Assembly: GCF_004361815.1 (NCBI RefSeq)
Contig: NZ_SNWA01000002.1
Location: forward strand, 1-64,000
Source: Paraburkholderia sp. BL10I2N1
Lineage (GTDB): Bacteria > Pseudomonadota > Gammaproteobacteria > Burkholderiales > Burkholderiaceae
Direction of reading: 5' to 3'
Length of the DNA: 64,000 nucleotides
Below the pieces are notes generated by a model, which did no database searches, was not told the DNA's origin, and saw only the letters and a list, made by a program, of their open reading frames with translations. Below are positions 25,107-34,632 of this stretch, piece after piece. Numbering within the stretch: the first letter of the stretch is position 1; the number at the start of each line of letters is the position of its first letter. Made by a program: the position numbers and the translations under genes.

Positions 25107-27602
25107 TCAACGGGCGCGTACGCCCTTGGTCTTTTGTGTTTCTACGGGCGGCGGCTCCGCTACTGCCTCGGCGCCTGGCTGCTTCGCAGGCGTCGGCTCC
25201 TGTGACCCGTCAGCCGCGGCAGTCAAAGCCCCTTCGCCCCGTAAAAGCACGCTGCGCTGTGGATTCGAGATCCCGATCCCGCGTTGCTGGAAGAGATCGA
25301 GGACGCGCCGGTTGAATTCACGCTGCACCCCCCAACGCGCGGTGTCGCGGCACTGGATCTGTCCGGTGAGTGTGACCGACGCGCCGTCCACCGCATCGAC
25401 GCCCCAGAAGGCGAAGTCGGACAGGATGCCGTTTTTGAACTTGTCGTCGTTGCGCAGCGAGGCGCCGATTTCCTTCAACGTGGTGATCGCGAGATCGACG
25501 TCCTGTCCATACGCGATGCTGACCTTTACCGCCGCGTTGCCGAGCCCCCGGTTCGTGTTGTTGACCGTCGACACCGAACTGAAGGGCACGGTGTAGAGCG
25601 AGCCGTCGCTGCCGCGCAGACGCACCGTACGGATCGACAGATATTCGACCGTGCCGGACACACCCGCCAGCGTGACCCAGTCGCCGACCTGCATGGCGTT
25701 TTCCATCAACAGGAAGATGCCCGTGATGAAATCCTGCACGAGCTTTTGCGAGCCGAAGCCAAGCGCGACGCCAAAGATGCTCGCACCTGCGAGCAGCGGC
25801 GCGGTGTTGACGCCAAGCTCGGAAAGACCCGTCAGCACGACCACCAGCGCAATCACGACGAAGAGGGCGGTGCGCAGCATGGGCAACAATGTGCGCAGGC
25901 GCGCGGCGCGCACGAAATCGCCGCTCGATGTCCAGAGCGCGAGCCGTTGTTCGACGGACGCGTTGACCGCTTCCCACACGAAGAGCGCGGTCACCGCGGC
26001 GATAGCGATCGTCACGAGCGCCGACGCGAGCCGGTGGCCAACCGTGCCGGGATGAAACAGTTGCCACAGGTTCAAACCCCATACCTGCAGCAGCACGAGC
26101 ACGGTGACGATCACAATCAGCGTAGAAATCACGCGGCGCAGCAGCGGATAGTAGCGATACGCATGCTGCTGGGCGATCGACCGTTCGTCTTCCTCTTCGA
26201 CATTGAACACACGGCCGAGCGCGCCGAACACGACGATCGAAACGACTCGCGCAGCGACCAGCACCGCGATCGAGATCCCGCCGAAATGCAGCAACGCCTG
26301 ATAGCCATTGCGCACGTCGAGCGCCCATACGAACCAGAGCGCCATCACGACAAACACGGCAAGACCGGCCCACACGTCGGCCAGCCAGTTACCGATGAAC
26401 GCCAGCGACGGAAGCGCCGCACTGTGCTCGCGGATGCGTGCGGCAACAGGGCGGCGGCATTGCAGGATCAGGATCGACACCATCACGTGCGTGACGAGCG
26501 CGACGGCCTTCATGATCGCGAGATGGGCGTCGTCGTTCATGCCCAGCCGCGCGGCGACTTCCGCCGCAGCCGTGCCGACGCCGACTACGACCGCAATCCA
26601 GACGACCCAGCGATGCGTGAGGGCAGCCCATCTGTCGCCCATTCGCCACAGACGCAGCGCAGGTGCGTCGGGCTGCAGGAAAAAGAGGCTGATGATCACG
26701 GCCCCCCGGCACACGACGTAGATGTCGATCAGCGCGTCGAGCGCACTGCCAGCGGGCGTGCCGTCGTCGGAGAGCACAGACATCAGCACGCTCGCGACAA
26801 TGACGAAGACGACGAGCGGTATCAGCTGGAACAGCGTATGCAGGAGTGCGCCGGGCAACCGTCGCAACACCGACAAGGGGTGTGTGATGCGCCATTTGCC
26901 GCGCGCGCCTTCGGCTTGTTCGTCAGGGGGATGCGGCGCGCCGCTGACTGCTTCGGCGGTTGCGACGGCTAAGGCGTGCGTGTCCGCCTCCTGTTCACTT
27001 TCCCTCGCTTCACGGAGGCTGCTCGCGCTGCGCTTTGCCGTCGATTCAGACAGCCGGCGAAGCAGACGGTCAGTCAGCCATTCGAGCGCGAGGGCGGGCA
27101 GCAGCGCGGCAAGCAGAGTCCATGTGACCCGGCCGAGCATGGAGTGTCCTTGCGGACTGGCCAGTTCGTCATGCCACCATGCGCGTACCGACGCCACGTC
27201 GAGCAGCGCCGCCACCGAGCGGCGCAGCGCCGAGCCGCCATTGGCAAGCCAGTGCGCGCCCTGGCGCGCAAGTTGCGACGCGAGGCCGTTGCGCTGAAGT
27301 GCCTCTGCGACGCCGCTGGCCGCGCTACTCGCCGGTTCGGCAGCGGAAGCCCCCACCGGCGCCGATGCCGGGACGGCGCTGAGCGCGCCAGCCGCGACGA
27401 CCGCACGCAGCGTGTCCTCAATCTGGGTGCGCCGTTGCGGGTCGTTCAGCACATCGAGGGCCTGGCGGGCCTGATCGGGTGTCAGTGCGACGGCTGCCGT
27501 GGCCGAAGCGCCGCCAGCGGCAGTCGTCGCCGACGTTGACGAAGCGGCAGACGCTGACAGCGCGAACGTGACCAGAAAACAGGCAATCAGTAATTTACGC
27601 AT
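25107..27602 (-). CDS. Large MscS-family mechanosensitive channel
   Basis: An 831-residue inner-membrane channel that would release solutes on hypo-osmotic shock. It has a signal peptide (LLIACFLVTFALSASA), an Ala-rich periplasmic N-terminal region (about 20-150), roughly ten membrane helices, and the MscS core at about 590-790: pore helix LLAGASIFGVALGFGSQKLVQDFITGI, then the beta domain MQVGDWVTLAGVSGTVEYLSIRTVRLRGSDG. The C terminus is Pro/Glu/Lys-rich. The ATG after the leader is chosen; an upstream frame extension covers promoter DNA. Length fits the YbdG/MscM-like large paralogues. Confidence 0.92.
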   Translation of the reverse strand: MRKLLIACFLVTFALSASAASSTSATTAAGGASATAAVALTPDQARQALDVLNDPQRRTQIEDTLRAVVAAGALSAVPASAPVGASAAEPASSAASGVAEALQRNGLASQLARQGAHWLANGGSALRRSVAALLDVASVRAWWHDELASPQGHSMLGRVTWTLLAALLPALALEWLTDRLLRRLSESTAKRSASSLREARESEQEADTHALAVATAEAVSGAPHPPDEQAEGARGKWRITHPLSVLRRLPGALLHTLFQLIPLVVFVIVASVLMSVLSDDGTPAGSALDALIDIYVVCRGAVIISLFFLQPDAPALRLWRMGDRWAALTHRWVVWIAVVVGVGTAAAEVAARLGMNDDAHLAIMKAVALVTHVMVSILILQCRRPVAARIREHSAALPSLAFIGNWLADVWAGLAVFVVMALWFVWALDVRNGYQALLHFGGISIAVLVAARVVSIVVFGALGRVFNVEEEDERSIAQQHAYRYYPLLRRVISTLIVIVTVLVLLQVWGLNLWQLFHPGTVGHRLASALVTIAIAAVTALFVWEAVNASVEQRLALWTSSGDFVRAARLRTLLPMLRTALFVVIALVVVLTGLSELGVNTAPLLAGASIFGVALGFGSQKLVQDFITGIFLLMENAMQVGDWVTLAGVSGTVEYLSIRTVRLRGSDGSLYTVPFSSVSTVNNTNRGLGNAAVKVSIAYGQDVDLAITTLKEIGASLRNDDKFKNGILSDFAFWGVDAVDGASVTLTGQIQCRDTARWGVQREFNRRVLDLFQQRGIGISNPQRSVLLRGEGALTAAADGSQEPTPAKQPGAEAVAEPPPVETQKTKGVRAR

Positions 27603-27777
27603 GGTGTGGAGAAGACGGGGGAGTCGGATACGCGACGTACGCGCTGGAGTGCGGCCCGGTACACCTGCCCATTCAACCGACAACGGCTCGCACACACAAG
27701 TTCCTGCCGGATTGACCTGATCCGGCGCTCGGGCGTGGTCTGGCGGCGGCTATCGCGCGCGGTCCGCCGGGCGGCAA

Positions 27778-28656
27778 TCAGGCCGCTTCCCGCTGTCGGA
27801 GGAGGCCTTCGCGCAGATATCGCGCGAATTCCTGTGCGGCAGTGTCACCACCGTGGCGGGGCAAATGCAGGTTGATCGAAAAGTTCGGCAGCGCTGGCAG
27901 GCCGGCGTCCGCGCCGAGGATGTCGAGGTCGGCGGGAACCGTCGAGGCCAGCCATGCGGTGACGGCGAGATCGGTCCGCACGGTCGCGGTCGTCGCCTCG
28001 ATGTTGCCATTCTCGAACACGGTCCGCCATTCGAAGCCCTGGTTGCGCAGGGCGGCAAGCACCACCGGGCGGAACGCGCAGGTGTGGGTGACCATCGAGA
28101 CCGGAAGCGGGTGTTTCAGACGCGCACGGCCACCGCGTGCGCCGACCCAGACCAGCGGTTCGACGCGCAGACACTCGCCGGTTGTCGCGCCAACGGGTTC
28201 TTCGATGATCGCGAGGTCGATGTCCCCTGCGGCCAGCGCATCGGCGAGTTCCGGCGACGACCCGCAGACGAGCGAAATGTCGATCTGCGGCCACGCTTCC
28301 GTGTATGCCCTGAACACCGGTGCAAGGGTCGTGCCAACGAGGTCGTACGGCACGCCGAGCCGCACGCGACCCTGCATGGCGCTCGCGCTCATCTCTGCCC
28401 AGATTTCGTCGTTCATGCCGAGCAGGCGCCGCGCCTTGCCGAGTAGCCGCTCGCCAACCGGCGTCAACCTGAGGCCGCGCCGGTCGCGCTCGAACAGGGT
28501 ACAGCCCAGCGCTTCTTCAAGCCGCCTGATCTGCTGGCTGACTGCGCCCTGCGTCAGGTGCAGGCTGTTGGCCGCGACCGTCATGCTCGCGCTGTCGGCG
28601 GCCGTGACGAACGTGCGAACGAGGGTGATATCGAGGTTCCTTGCCATGCTGAGCAT
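27778..28656 (-). CDS. LysR-family regulator next to a LysE exporter
   Basis: A 292-residue LysR protein; HTH at residues about 5-62 (NLDITLVRTFVTAADSASMTVAANSLHLTQGAVSQQIRRLE). It is divergent from lysE-type gene 28752 with a 95-base gap, the classic pairing in which the regulator induces the exporter. The start could also be the ATG three codons in. An AT-rich patch with ATATTTGCTAATGCAT just upstream of the start is a likely LysR-binding region. Confidence 0.9.
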   Translation of the reverse strand: MLSMARNLDITLVRTFVTAADSASMTVAANSLHLTQGAVSQQIRRLEEALGCTLFERDRRGLRLTPVGERLLGKARRLLGMNDEIWAEMSASAMQGRVRLGVPYDLVGTTLAPVFRAYTEAWPQIDISLVCGSSPELADALAAGDIDLAIIEEPVGATTGECLRVEPLVWVGARGGRARLKHPLPVSMVTHTCAFRPVVLAALRNQGFEWRTVFENGNIEATTATVRTDLAVTAWLASTVPADLDILGADAGLPALPNFSINLHLPRHGGDTAAQEFARYLREGLLRQREAA

Positions 28657-28751
28657 TATATTTGCTAATGCATGACATTCAAGAATATGGTTTCCCTAAT
28701 GCAAGGCGGCGGCCTACAGTCAGACATCCTGTCCAATATCCACGCGCAGCC

Positions 28752-29354
28752 ATGCTCCCCATCAATTCCGTCGCTCCATTGATCCTGTTTGCTGTCGTCT
28801 CCACGCTGACACCCGGCGCCGCGACCACGCTCGCGACGGCCTCGGGCGCGCGGTTCGGTTTCCGTCGCTCGCTGCCGTTGATGGCTGGCGCCGCGGGGGC
28901 CCTGGCGTTGCTCGCGGCGGCAGTCGCGGCCGGACTCGCGGGCGTGCTGCTCGCCGCGCCATCGCTGCAGACGGCGATGAGGCTGGCCGGCAGTGCCTAT
29001 CTGTTGTGGCTCGCCTGGAAGATTGGCCGCAGCGGCGCACCTGAATTCGATGCTGATGTGGCGGTGCCACCCACCTTCATCGGCGGCGCCTGCGTGCTCT
29101 GGTTGAATCCCAAAGGCTGGGCGATGGCGTTCGGCGCGGCGGCTTCGTTTTCGGTGCTGGCCGACGGGCCGCTGCATCTCGCGGCGCTGCTCGGCACGGC
29201 GTTGGGTCTGGCGGCAGCCGTGTCGTTGTGCCTGTGGTGCGTCGCCGGGGTGCTGCTCGCCCGTGTTCTGAAAACCCCGCGGCAATGGCGAATGCTCAAT
29301 ATCGCATTGGGCCTGCTGCTGGCCGTGTCGATTATCCCCATGTGGAGCAAATGA
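28752..29354 (+). CDS. LysE-family amino-acid exporter
   Basis: A 200-residue inner-membrane protein with about six helices and the family N terminus PLILFAVVSTLTPGAATTLATASGARFG (the TPG(P/A) motif). It likely exports an amino acid or homoserine-lactone-like compound under control of the divergent LysR. A second, distant LysE copy is at 52395. Confidence 0.9.
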   Translation: MLPINSVAPLILFAVVSTLTPGAATTLATASGARFGFRRSLPLMAGAAGALALLAAAVAAGLAGVLLAAPSLQTAMRLAGSAYLLWLAWKIGRSGAPEFDADVAVPPTFIGGACVLWLNPKGWAMAFGAAASFSVLADGPLHLAALLGTALGLAAAVSLCLWCVAGVLLARVLKTPRQWRMLNIALGLLLAVSIIPMWSK

Positions 29355-29780
29355 TGAGCAAGTCCGTTTTTTGCGGAAACAGTCGATCTGTTGGCCGCCT
29401 TCGAGGCGGTCGTGAAGAACAATAGAGTCTGACACAAGACCGCAGAGCTTGACGCAAGCGTGCCGGGTGTCCCTATGCTGGGGAAGCTTCAGAATTCGGA
29501 AATCCAGACAGCTATCTAACTGTCGCGAATCACGGGGGCTTTCCGGCACACTGGCATACGATTTTCCCGAATTATGAGATCACGCCGTTTGACGCAACGT
29601 CTCGCCATCGCCGGGCATTTGGCAAAAACTGTCAAATATCAGATTGCTTGCCAAAATAGCATTGCAAATGGTATTTGCCTCGGGTACAAACTGTAATTCA
29701 CCGTTCTAGTCTTGTGTGGCCGATCGAATGGTCCAGTGGTAACTCGACGCTCATAAACCTATCAATGGAGAATTATTAAA
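29355..29780. other. Intergenic region before the T6SS cargo genes
   Basis: About 430 bases, AT-richer from 29570 on. It should hold the hcp promoter and 5' leader; GGAGAATTATTAAA directly precedes the hcp start. No gene or clear promoter hexamers were found. Confidence 0.45.
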
Positions 29781-30266
29781 ATGCCGATTCCTGCCCATAT
29801 GTGGCTTAAAGACGATGGCGGTGCAGACATTAAAGGCTCGTCAACCGTACAGGATCGTCAAGGCAGCATTGAAATTATCAGCTTCAGTCATGGCGTTAAT
29901 CTCCCCGTCGATAGCGCAAACGGCAAAATTACAGGCGCACGTGCGCATTCACCTCTGTCGTTCGAAAAGGAATTCGATGCAGCCACACCCTACCTTTACA
30001 AAGCGGTCGCGAAAGGGCAGACACTGCAATCTGCCGAGATTAAATGGTATCGCATCAACGATGCCGGAAAGGAAGAAGTGTATTTCGTGATGCTGCTGGA
30101 ACAGGTAAAAGTCTGTGGCATTAATTCCGGCATGATTAACACCAAGCTCGCACCCGATTCAAAACTCAATCACGTTGAATCCGTCTCGATGATGTACGAG
30201 AACATTACATGGCACTATCTCGACGGCAATATCAAATACACGGACTCGTGGAACGAGCGCGGGTAA
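29781..30266 (+). CDS. hcp: Hcp-family type VI secretion tube protein (orphan)
   Basis: A 161-residue Hcp1-like protein that stacks as hexameric rings in the T6SS tube and carries small effectors. Typical phrases are MPIPAHMWLKDDGGADIKGSS, IEIISFSHGV and the C-terminal HVESVSMMYENITWHYLDGN. No other T6SS structural gene is in the window, so it must work with an apparatus encoded elsewhere. It is 12 bases upstream of a DUF2778 toxin-like gene, which it probably delivers. Base composition is lower in GC than the neighbours. Confidence 0.93.
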   Translation: MPIPAHMWLKDDGGADIKGSSTVQDRQGSIEIISFSHGVNLPVDSANGKITGARAHSPLSFEKEFDAATPYLYKAVAKGQTLQSAEIKWYRINDAGKEEVYFVMLLEQVKVCGINSGMINTKLAPDSKLNHVESVSMMYENITWHYLDGNIKYTDSWNERG

Positions 30267-30278
30267 GGAGCGTCGCAG

Positions 30279-30797
30279 ATGGCGTATATAGGAAAATTCT
30301 TAGTGAATAACGCGCCGTTGTCTCCGCTGACGATTTTCGGCATCGGAACATTTAACGCGTTTTCGGGTAACGGCGTATATCGCAACAGGGGCGGATGCAC
30401 TGCTGTTCGGGATAATGGCCCGATCCCCGCCGGTAAATACTGGATCGTAGACCGGCCTACTGGCGGCATCGGTTCTCAGGCCTATGCGTGGGCTAAAGAT
30501 GCACTGAATGCAGCAGTAGGCGCTCCGTCCCGTCACAGTGAATGGTTCGCGCTGTACCGGGATGACGGGAGCATTGATGACGTAACCTGGATCAATGGCG
30601 TTAAGCGTGGGCAGTTCCGGTTGCATCCCGCAGGCGGTCAAGGTATTTCATTAGGCTGTATTACGCTGCCGAGTTATAGCGAGTTCGAGACAATCCGGCG
30701 CGCACTTCTGCATACCGCTACTATCCCTGCCCGAAGTTCGGGGCTTCGCGCATATGGAACGATAGAGGTAGTCACGAATGGCAACACTTGCCCGTAG
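30279..30797 (+). CDS. DUF2778 (Tlde1-like) L,D-transpeptidase T6SS effector candidate
   Basis: A 172-residue protein matching the DUF2778 pattern. The catalytic stretch LHPAGGQGISLGCITLPS gives the L,D-transpeptidase-type His116...Ser124-x-Gly-Cys127 arrangement. Salmonella Tlde1, a T6SS effector of this family, attacks target-cell peptidoglycan as an L,D-carboxypeptidase/transpeptidase. Here it sits directly behind an orphan hcp and overlaps by 20 bases a small membrane-protein gene that fits an immunity gene. No signal peptide is seen, as expected for injection into the periplasm of prey cells. Effector role is inferred from family and context. Confidence 0.85.
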   Translation: MAYIGKFLVNNAPLSPLTIFGIGTFNAFSGNGVYRNRGGCTAVRDNGPIPAGKYWIVDRPTGGIGSQAYAWAKDALNAAVGAPSRHSEWFALYRDDGSIDDVTWINGVKRGQFRLHPAGGQGISLGCITLPSYSEFETIRRALLHTATIPARSSGLRAYGTIEVVTNGNTCP

Positions 30798-31059
30798 GCT
30801 ATTCAAGGTCGCGCTGTTTGTCGGGCTGTTCTGTCTCGCCGTGCCCTATGTCCACACGTACCCCATACCGATGCCGGAGAGCCAGGCACTTGTCTGGTTA
30901 TACGTCGCTAACCGGCTCGGCATTCGCGATCCCGATGATCTGTTCTTCGTGGTCACGGTGACTATTGACTTGATCGTTGCGGCTTTCGCATATGTGGCGA
31001 TCATCAGGCTGTGGCGGTACTACTGGACGAAGCGCCGGAGCACCACGGCCCGGGGCTGA
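30778..31059 (+). CDS. Candidate immunity protein for the DUF2778 effector
   Basis: A 93-residue protein with two membrane segments (about 8-25 and 55-79) and a short periplasmic-facing loop between them. It starts 20 bases inside the effector gene, so the two are co-translated. Peptidoglycan-targeting effectors need immunity in the periplasm or inner membrane, which this topology would allow. No sequence family was recognised; the immunity role rests on position. Confidence 0.65.
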   Translation: MATLARRLFKVALFVGLFCLAVPYVHTYPIPMPESQALVWLYVANRLGIRDPDDLFFVVTVTIDLIVAAFAYVAIIRLWRYYWTKRRSTTARG

Positions 31060-31223
31060 CAGGCGTGACCTCAGAATTCGGGAGTGCACAACCCATCGCC
31101 GGCGACGAATGCTGGATCGTCCTGATCGAGACGGTCATCACGACGCACACAGGCGACCTCGATACACCGTTTATGAAAACGCTGGCGCAACAGCTTGCGT
31201 AAGTGTTCGGACGGGTCGCCTCG

Positions 31224-31439
31224 TCATGCGCTGATGGACCATCGAATCAGCACTGTCAAGGTGAGCGAGAGACTCACGATGATGACGGCCGCAAAACCAA
31301 GGCCAAACAGATGCGCCGTGAGCGCGGCGCGTTCGTCGAGCGGATCGGACGAACCGGACGCATTGGCATGCATGTCACGCTGCGTGTCGCGCGCGTGCGG
31401 GCCGGTGCAGGGGCGAGGCGGAGATTGTCTGGCAGGCAT
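31224..31439 (-). CDS. Small single-helix membrane protein
   Basis: A 71-residue product with a polar N-terminal half and one C-terminal membrane segment (LTAHLFGLGFAAVIIVSLSLTLTVLI). A strong GAGGGAG lies about 7 bases before the ATG, which is the main reason for calling it. It is antisense to the T6SS genes and just downstream of them; role unknown. Confidence 0.5.
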   Translation of the reverse strand: MPARQSPPRPCTGPHARDTQRDMHANASGSSDPLDERAALTAHLFGLGFAAVIIVSLSLTLTVLIRWSISA

Positions 31440-31754
31440 CGCTCACTCCCTCTGTGCATCACATGGGAAAGCTTGCGCGCACGCGGTGACTACCGCAACG
31501 CATGATCGGATATATCTGCGAAAAGAATTCGATAGGGTCCACCGTTCTGGGCAGCTCGACTGCAAATGCCATCGGTGTGCATCGGGTTTCGGCGCCGCTT
31601 GCGGATGCCGGAAGTCCCACTCGCGCGGAGGAAATCATGACGGCCTCGGCAGTGGGACCCGGTGCTCGAAGCAGTCGCGAGCGATCTGGCGGCGCTGGTT
31701 CGCGCTCCCAGGTAATCGCGGTTCATCTGCGCCATCTGCCGGGAGAGAAGCCGA

Positions 31755-33113
31755 TTACTCCAGTCGCCATGCAACCCGCCCGGCGCGCAGGCTGCGCAAT
31801 GTCAGCGTGGCGAGCGTGCCGATGACGGTCGCCGTGAACAGATAGAGGCCCGCGGGCCCGGTGAGTCCCATCATCGCCGATGCGAGGGTCGGGCCGCAGC
31901 TTGCGCCGATCGCGAAGATCATCAGGAGCCCCGCGCTGACTGCAATCCGCTGCGATGCAGGAATGCTGTCGTTGACATATGACGTGACGACGCCATAGAG
32001 CGAAAACACGACGCTGACATAGAGGTAGCCGATCGCTTCGGCGAACGCGCCGCTATGGAACAGAAACAGCAGCACGCTGCACGTCCCGGACAGCAACGCG
32101 ATGCCAAGCATGATCAGCCGGCGGTCGAAGCGGTCTGCAAGCCGCGCGACAGGCCATTGCGGAAGGAGCGCGGCGAGCAGTGCGAAGCCCATGAAATGCG
32201 ACACACCGGCCACCGGATAGCCGACGTGTCGCATGAATACCGGCTGCATCGTGTAAAAGCCGCTGTTGAGCATGCCGGCCGCGAGACACCCGAACGCGCC
32301 GAGCGGCGCGAGCCGGAACGCCGTGCGCAAGCCGGAGAAGCCGAGCGCGAGCCGCGCGGTGCCGGTGGGCCTGTCGTGATCCGCATGCGCGACCGGCGCG
32401 GTATTGGCCAGCGCGACCGGAATCAGCGACGCCGAAAACAGCGCGCTCACCACGCTGAACAGGACAAAGCTGGACGTATCGGCAAGACCGATCAGGAACT
32501 GTCCGGTGCCGACGCCCAGATAGTTCGTGATCAGATACGCGGAAAACACGCGGCCACGCTGCGCATTGCTTGCCACCGCATGCAGCCAGCTTTCGACGAC
32601 CGTGAAGATGCCGACAAGGCAGAACCCGGTAATGAGCCGCAGTGCGACCCAGACGGCGGCTTCGCTCCAGAGCGGATAGCCGAGCGCGCAGCACGCCGAC
32701 GCGGCGGCGAAGGTCACGAACGCCCGATGATGGCCCACCCGTGCGATCAGGACGCCGCCCCACAGCGCGCCGATCAGAAACCCCACGTAGTACGCCGACT
32801 GCACGATACCGACGACGATCGACGGCGTCTGCTGCTGGATCAGACGCAGCGAAATCAGCGTGCCGAGCAGGCCGTTGCCGGTGCTCAGGATGGCGTAGCC
32901 GGCAAGCAGGCTGACAGTGGATTGCAGGCTGTCGGGTGTGGCGGCCGATGAAGTGGGTGCAGCCGGCGGCGCGGCGTCGAGCGGCAGGTCGCCGGCCGGG
33001 AACGGCATGTCGCTTGCGCCGAACGGCTTGACCGATGCGGGTGGCGGCAGTTCGTCCGGCAATGAGGACATGCCCGCCTGGTCGCGGGTCCATGATTCGT
33101 TCGCCGGTTTCAT
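31755..33113 (-). CDS. MFS transporter, YcaD-like
   Basis: A 452-residue 12-helix transporter with an unusual Pro/Ala-rich cytosolic N-terminal tail of about 55 residues (SLPDELPPPASVKPFG). The core begins at about residue 60 (SLLAGYAILSTGNGLLGTLISLRL) and resembles YcaD/UMF1-type carriers, with VVESWLHA and DRFDRRL motifs. A start at codon 15 (MSSLPDE) is an alternative. Substrate unknown. Same strand as the NIPSNAP and TetR genes but 120 bases away from the former. Confidence 0.85.
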   Translation of the reverse strand: MKPANESWTRDQAGMSSLPDELPPPASVKPFGASDMPFPAGDLPLDAAPPAAPTSSAATPDSLQSTVSLLAGYAILSTGNGLLGTLISLRLIQQQTPSIVVGIVQSAYYVGFLIGALWGGVLIARVGHHRAFVTFAAASACCALGYPLWSEAAVWVALRLITGFCLVGIFTVVESWLHAVASNAQRGRVFSAYLITNYLGVGTGQFLIGLADTSSFVLFSVVSALFSASLIPVALANTAPVAHADHDRPTGTARLALGFSGLRTAFRLAPLGAFGCLAAGMLNSGFYTMQPVFMRHVGYPVAGVSHFMGFALLAALLPQWPVARLADRFDRRLIMLGIALLSGTCSVLLFLFHSGAFAEAIGYLYVSVVFSLYGVVTSYVNDSIPASQRIAVSAGLLMIFAIGASCGPTLASAMMGLTGPAGLYLFTATVIGTLATLTLRSLRAGRVAWRLE

Positions 33114-33233
33114 CGTGAGCGCCTTGTGCCGGACAGTGAGGATCGTGCTTCCGACTTTACTGGCTGCTGACGCGACAGCATCGCACCAATGCGACGCTGA
33201 CTTGCCGGGAAGCGACGTTCTGGAGCGGCGATC

Positions 33234-33575
33234 TTACCCTGCAACCGATCGGGCGGGAATGCCGAACGTACCGTCGACCACCTCCGCGAACGTACGTTCC
33301 TCGCGAAGAATGAACCGCTTCGTCTGCGCCAGCCTGAAGTTCGCGAGCGACTCGGGATCGGTCTTCAGCCGCGCGCGGTAGGCTTCGTAGGCCGCGAGAC
33401 TGTCGAAGGCGATCAAGCCCCACGCGATGTCGTTGGTGCCTTCATGAGGCAGGAAGTAGCCGACCAGATGTCCGCCGCAGCGCGGAATAATGCGGCCCCA
33501 CTGCTCGGCATATTCCTTGAAAACATCGCGCTGGAAAGGGTCGATCTGATAACGGATGAAGCAGGTGATGGTCAT
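33234..33575 (-). CDS. NIPSNAP family protein
   Basis: A 113-residue ferredoxin-like alpha/beta-barrel protein. The core phrases [39 protein letters not shown] and [16 protein letters not shown] are typical of NIPSNAP domains, which are of unknown catalytic role and often dimeric. The ATG after GGAGAGCGCACA is chosen. No operon partner is certain. Confidence 0.88.
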   Translation of the reverse strand: MTITCFIRYQIDPFQRDVFKEYAEQWGRIIPRCGGHLVGYFLPHEGTNDIAWGLIAFDSLAAYEAYRARLKTDPESLANFRLAQTKRFILREERTFAEVVDGTFGIPARSVAG

Positions 33576-33695
33576 GTGTGCGCTCTCCTGGAACCGGCCC
33601 GGCAGGTGTCCGGGCATGTTTGCAGTATGCGCACCGCAGAACGGGAACGTTTCACGCGAAGCTGAAGCATGGATGTCGAATCCGTCGGCCTGTTG

Positions 33696-34403
33696 TCAGT
33701 CTGGAGATTCAGGTCCGTTCGAACCAGCGTCCTGCGCAGATACGCCGCTGTCGGGGTCCGCATCCGCATCGCGCGGTGGCACGTCAAACGCGATAAAGCC
33801 AAGAATCAGCCGCACCATCTGATCCTCGAACGCGGCGGTCCCGAGCAATTCCGGCCGTTCGAGCGATGTGGCAAGTACCACCCCGGAAATCGCGCGAAAC
33901 AGCACGAACCGGGCTTCATCGGATGCGATCCGCTCGCAGAGTTCCGGGTTTTCGTTCTTGAGGGCGTTCGAGATCGACGCGAAATAGTTGCGCATGCCTT
34001 GCGCCAGTTCAGTGTGCGTGGGCGCATCCGCCCACTCGGCGCGCAGAATGCCGTAAAGGCGCGGACGCTCGGCGATGAACTCCGTCATTACGCGAATCAT
34101 CCGTCGTGTGTTGAAGCCTGTGCCGAAATGCGCCGGGTTTTCGAGCACTTTCTCCATCATCGACGTAAGGCGTGTGAGTTCGCGCAGCGCGAGCGCTTCG
34201 ACGAGACCTTCCTTGTTCGGAAAGTACTGATAGACCGCGCCGATGCTGAAGCCCGCGACGTCCGCGACGCGCTGCGTGGTCACGCTACTGCTGCCGTGGC
34301 TTTCCAGTATCCGCGCAACGGCTTCGAGGATGGCATCGCGCGCGAATGTCGAGCGCGCCTGCTTCGGCCGTCGGCGGGCGGGCGGAGTGTTGTTCTCTGT
34401 AAT
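33696..34403 (-). CDS. TetR-family regulator with no canonical start codon
   Basis: A TetR repressor; a complete N-terminal HTH can be read (about residues 15-60: FARDAILEAVARILESHGSSSVTTQRVADVAGFSIGAVYQYFP). The first ATG/GTG/TTG in frame is a GTG at 34283, which would cut away HTH helix 1. Between the upstream in-frame TGA near 34530 and that GTG no ATG, GTG or TTG exists. The best start is an ATT at 34403, preceded by ACGAGG with 7-base spacing, giving 235 residues. Either a rare ATT start (as in infC) or a point mutation from ATG explains this. Its likely target is the DHA2 exporter gene upstream on the same strand. Confidence 0.75.
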   Translation of the reverse strand: MTENNTPPARRRPKQARSTFARDAILEAVARILESHGSSSVTTQRVADVAGFSIGAVYQYFPNKEGLVEALALRELTRLTSMMEKVLENPAHFGTGFNTRRMIRVMTEFIAERPRLYGILRAEWADAPTHTELAQGMRNYFASISNALKNENPELCERIASDEARFVLFRAISGVVLATSLERPELLGTAAFEDQMVRLILGFIAFDVPPRDADADPDSGVSAQDAGSNGPESPD

Positions 34404-34632
34404 TTTGAAACCTCGTTGATGCTGGCTGACGAAAGCGCAAGTCGTCCCGCGCTGGTGTCGCGTCAGTGCAACGGCCGTCTTGCCCGCCCTTTTCTGGATC
34501 CCCGGGGCGATGGGTGAACGGCTGTTCGCTGGGAGTCAATCTGGAACGCCGCAAACGCGCGATCGAAAAAGTATCCCATCGAATCAAAGGTTTACAGCAA
34601 TGCAAAACGCATATTCAGTCTTCGAATGTGCG

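Noticed and set aside
31065..31202. 45-codon frame after the T6SS immunity candidate (GTG start)
   Set aside because: No family match, weak start signal; could be a remnant, but nothing supports a gene.
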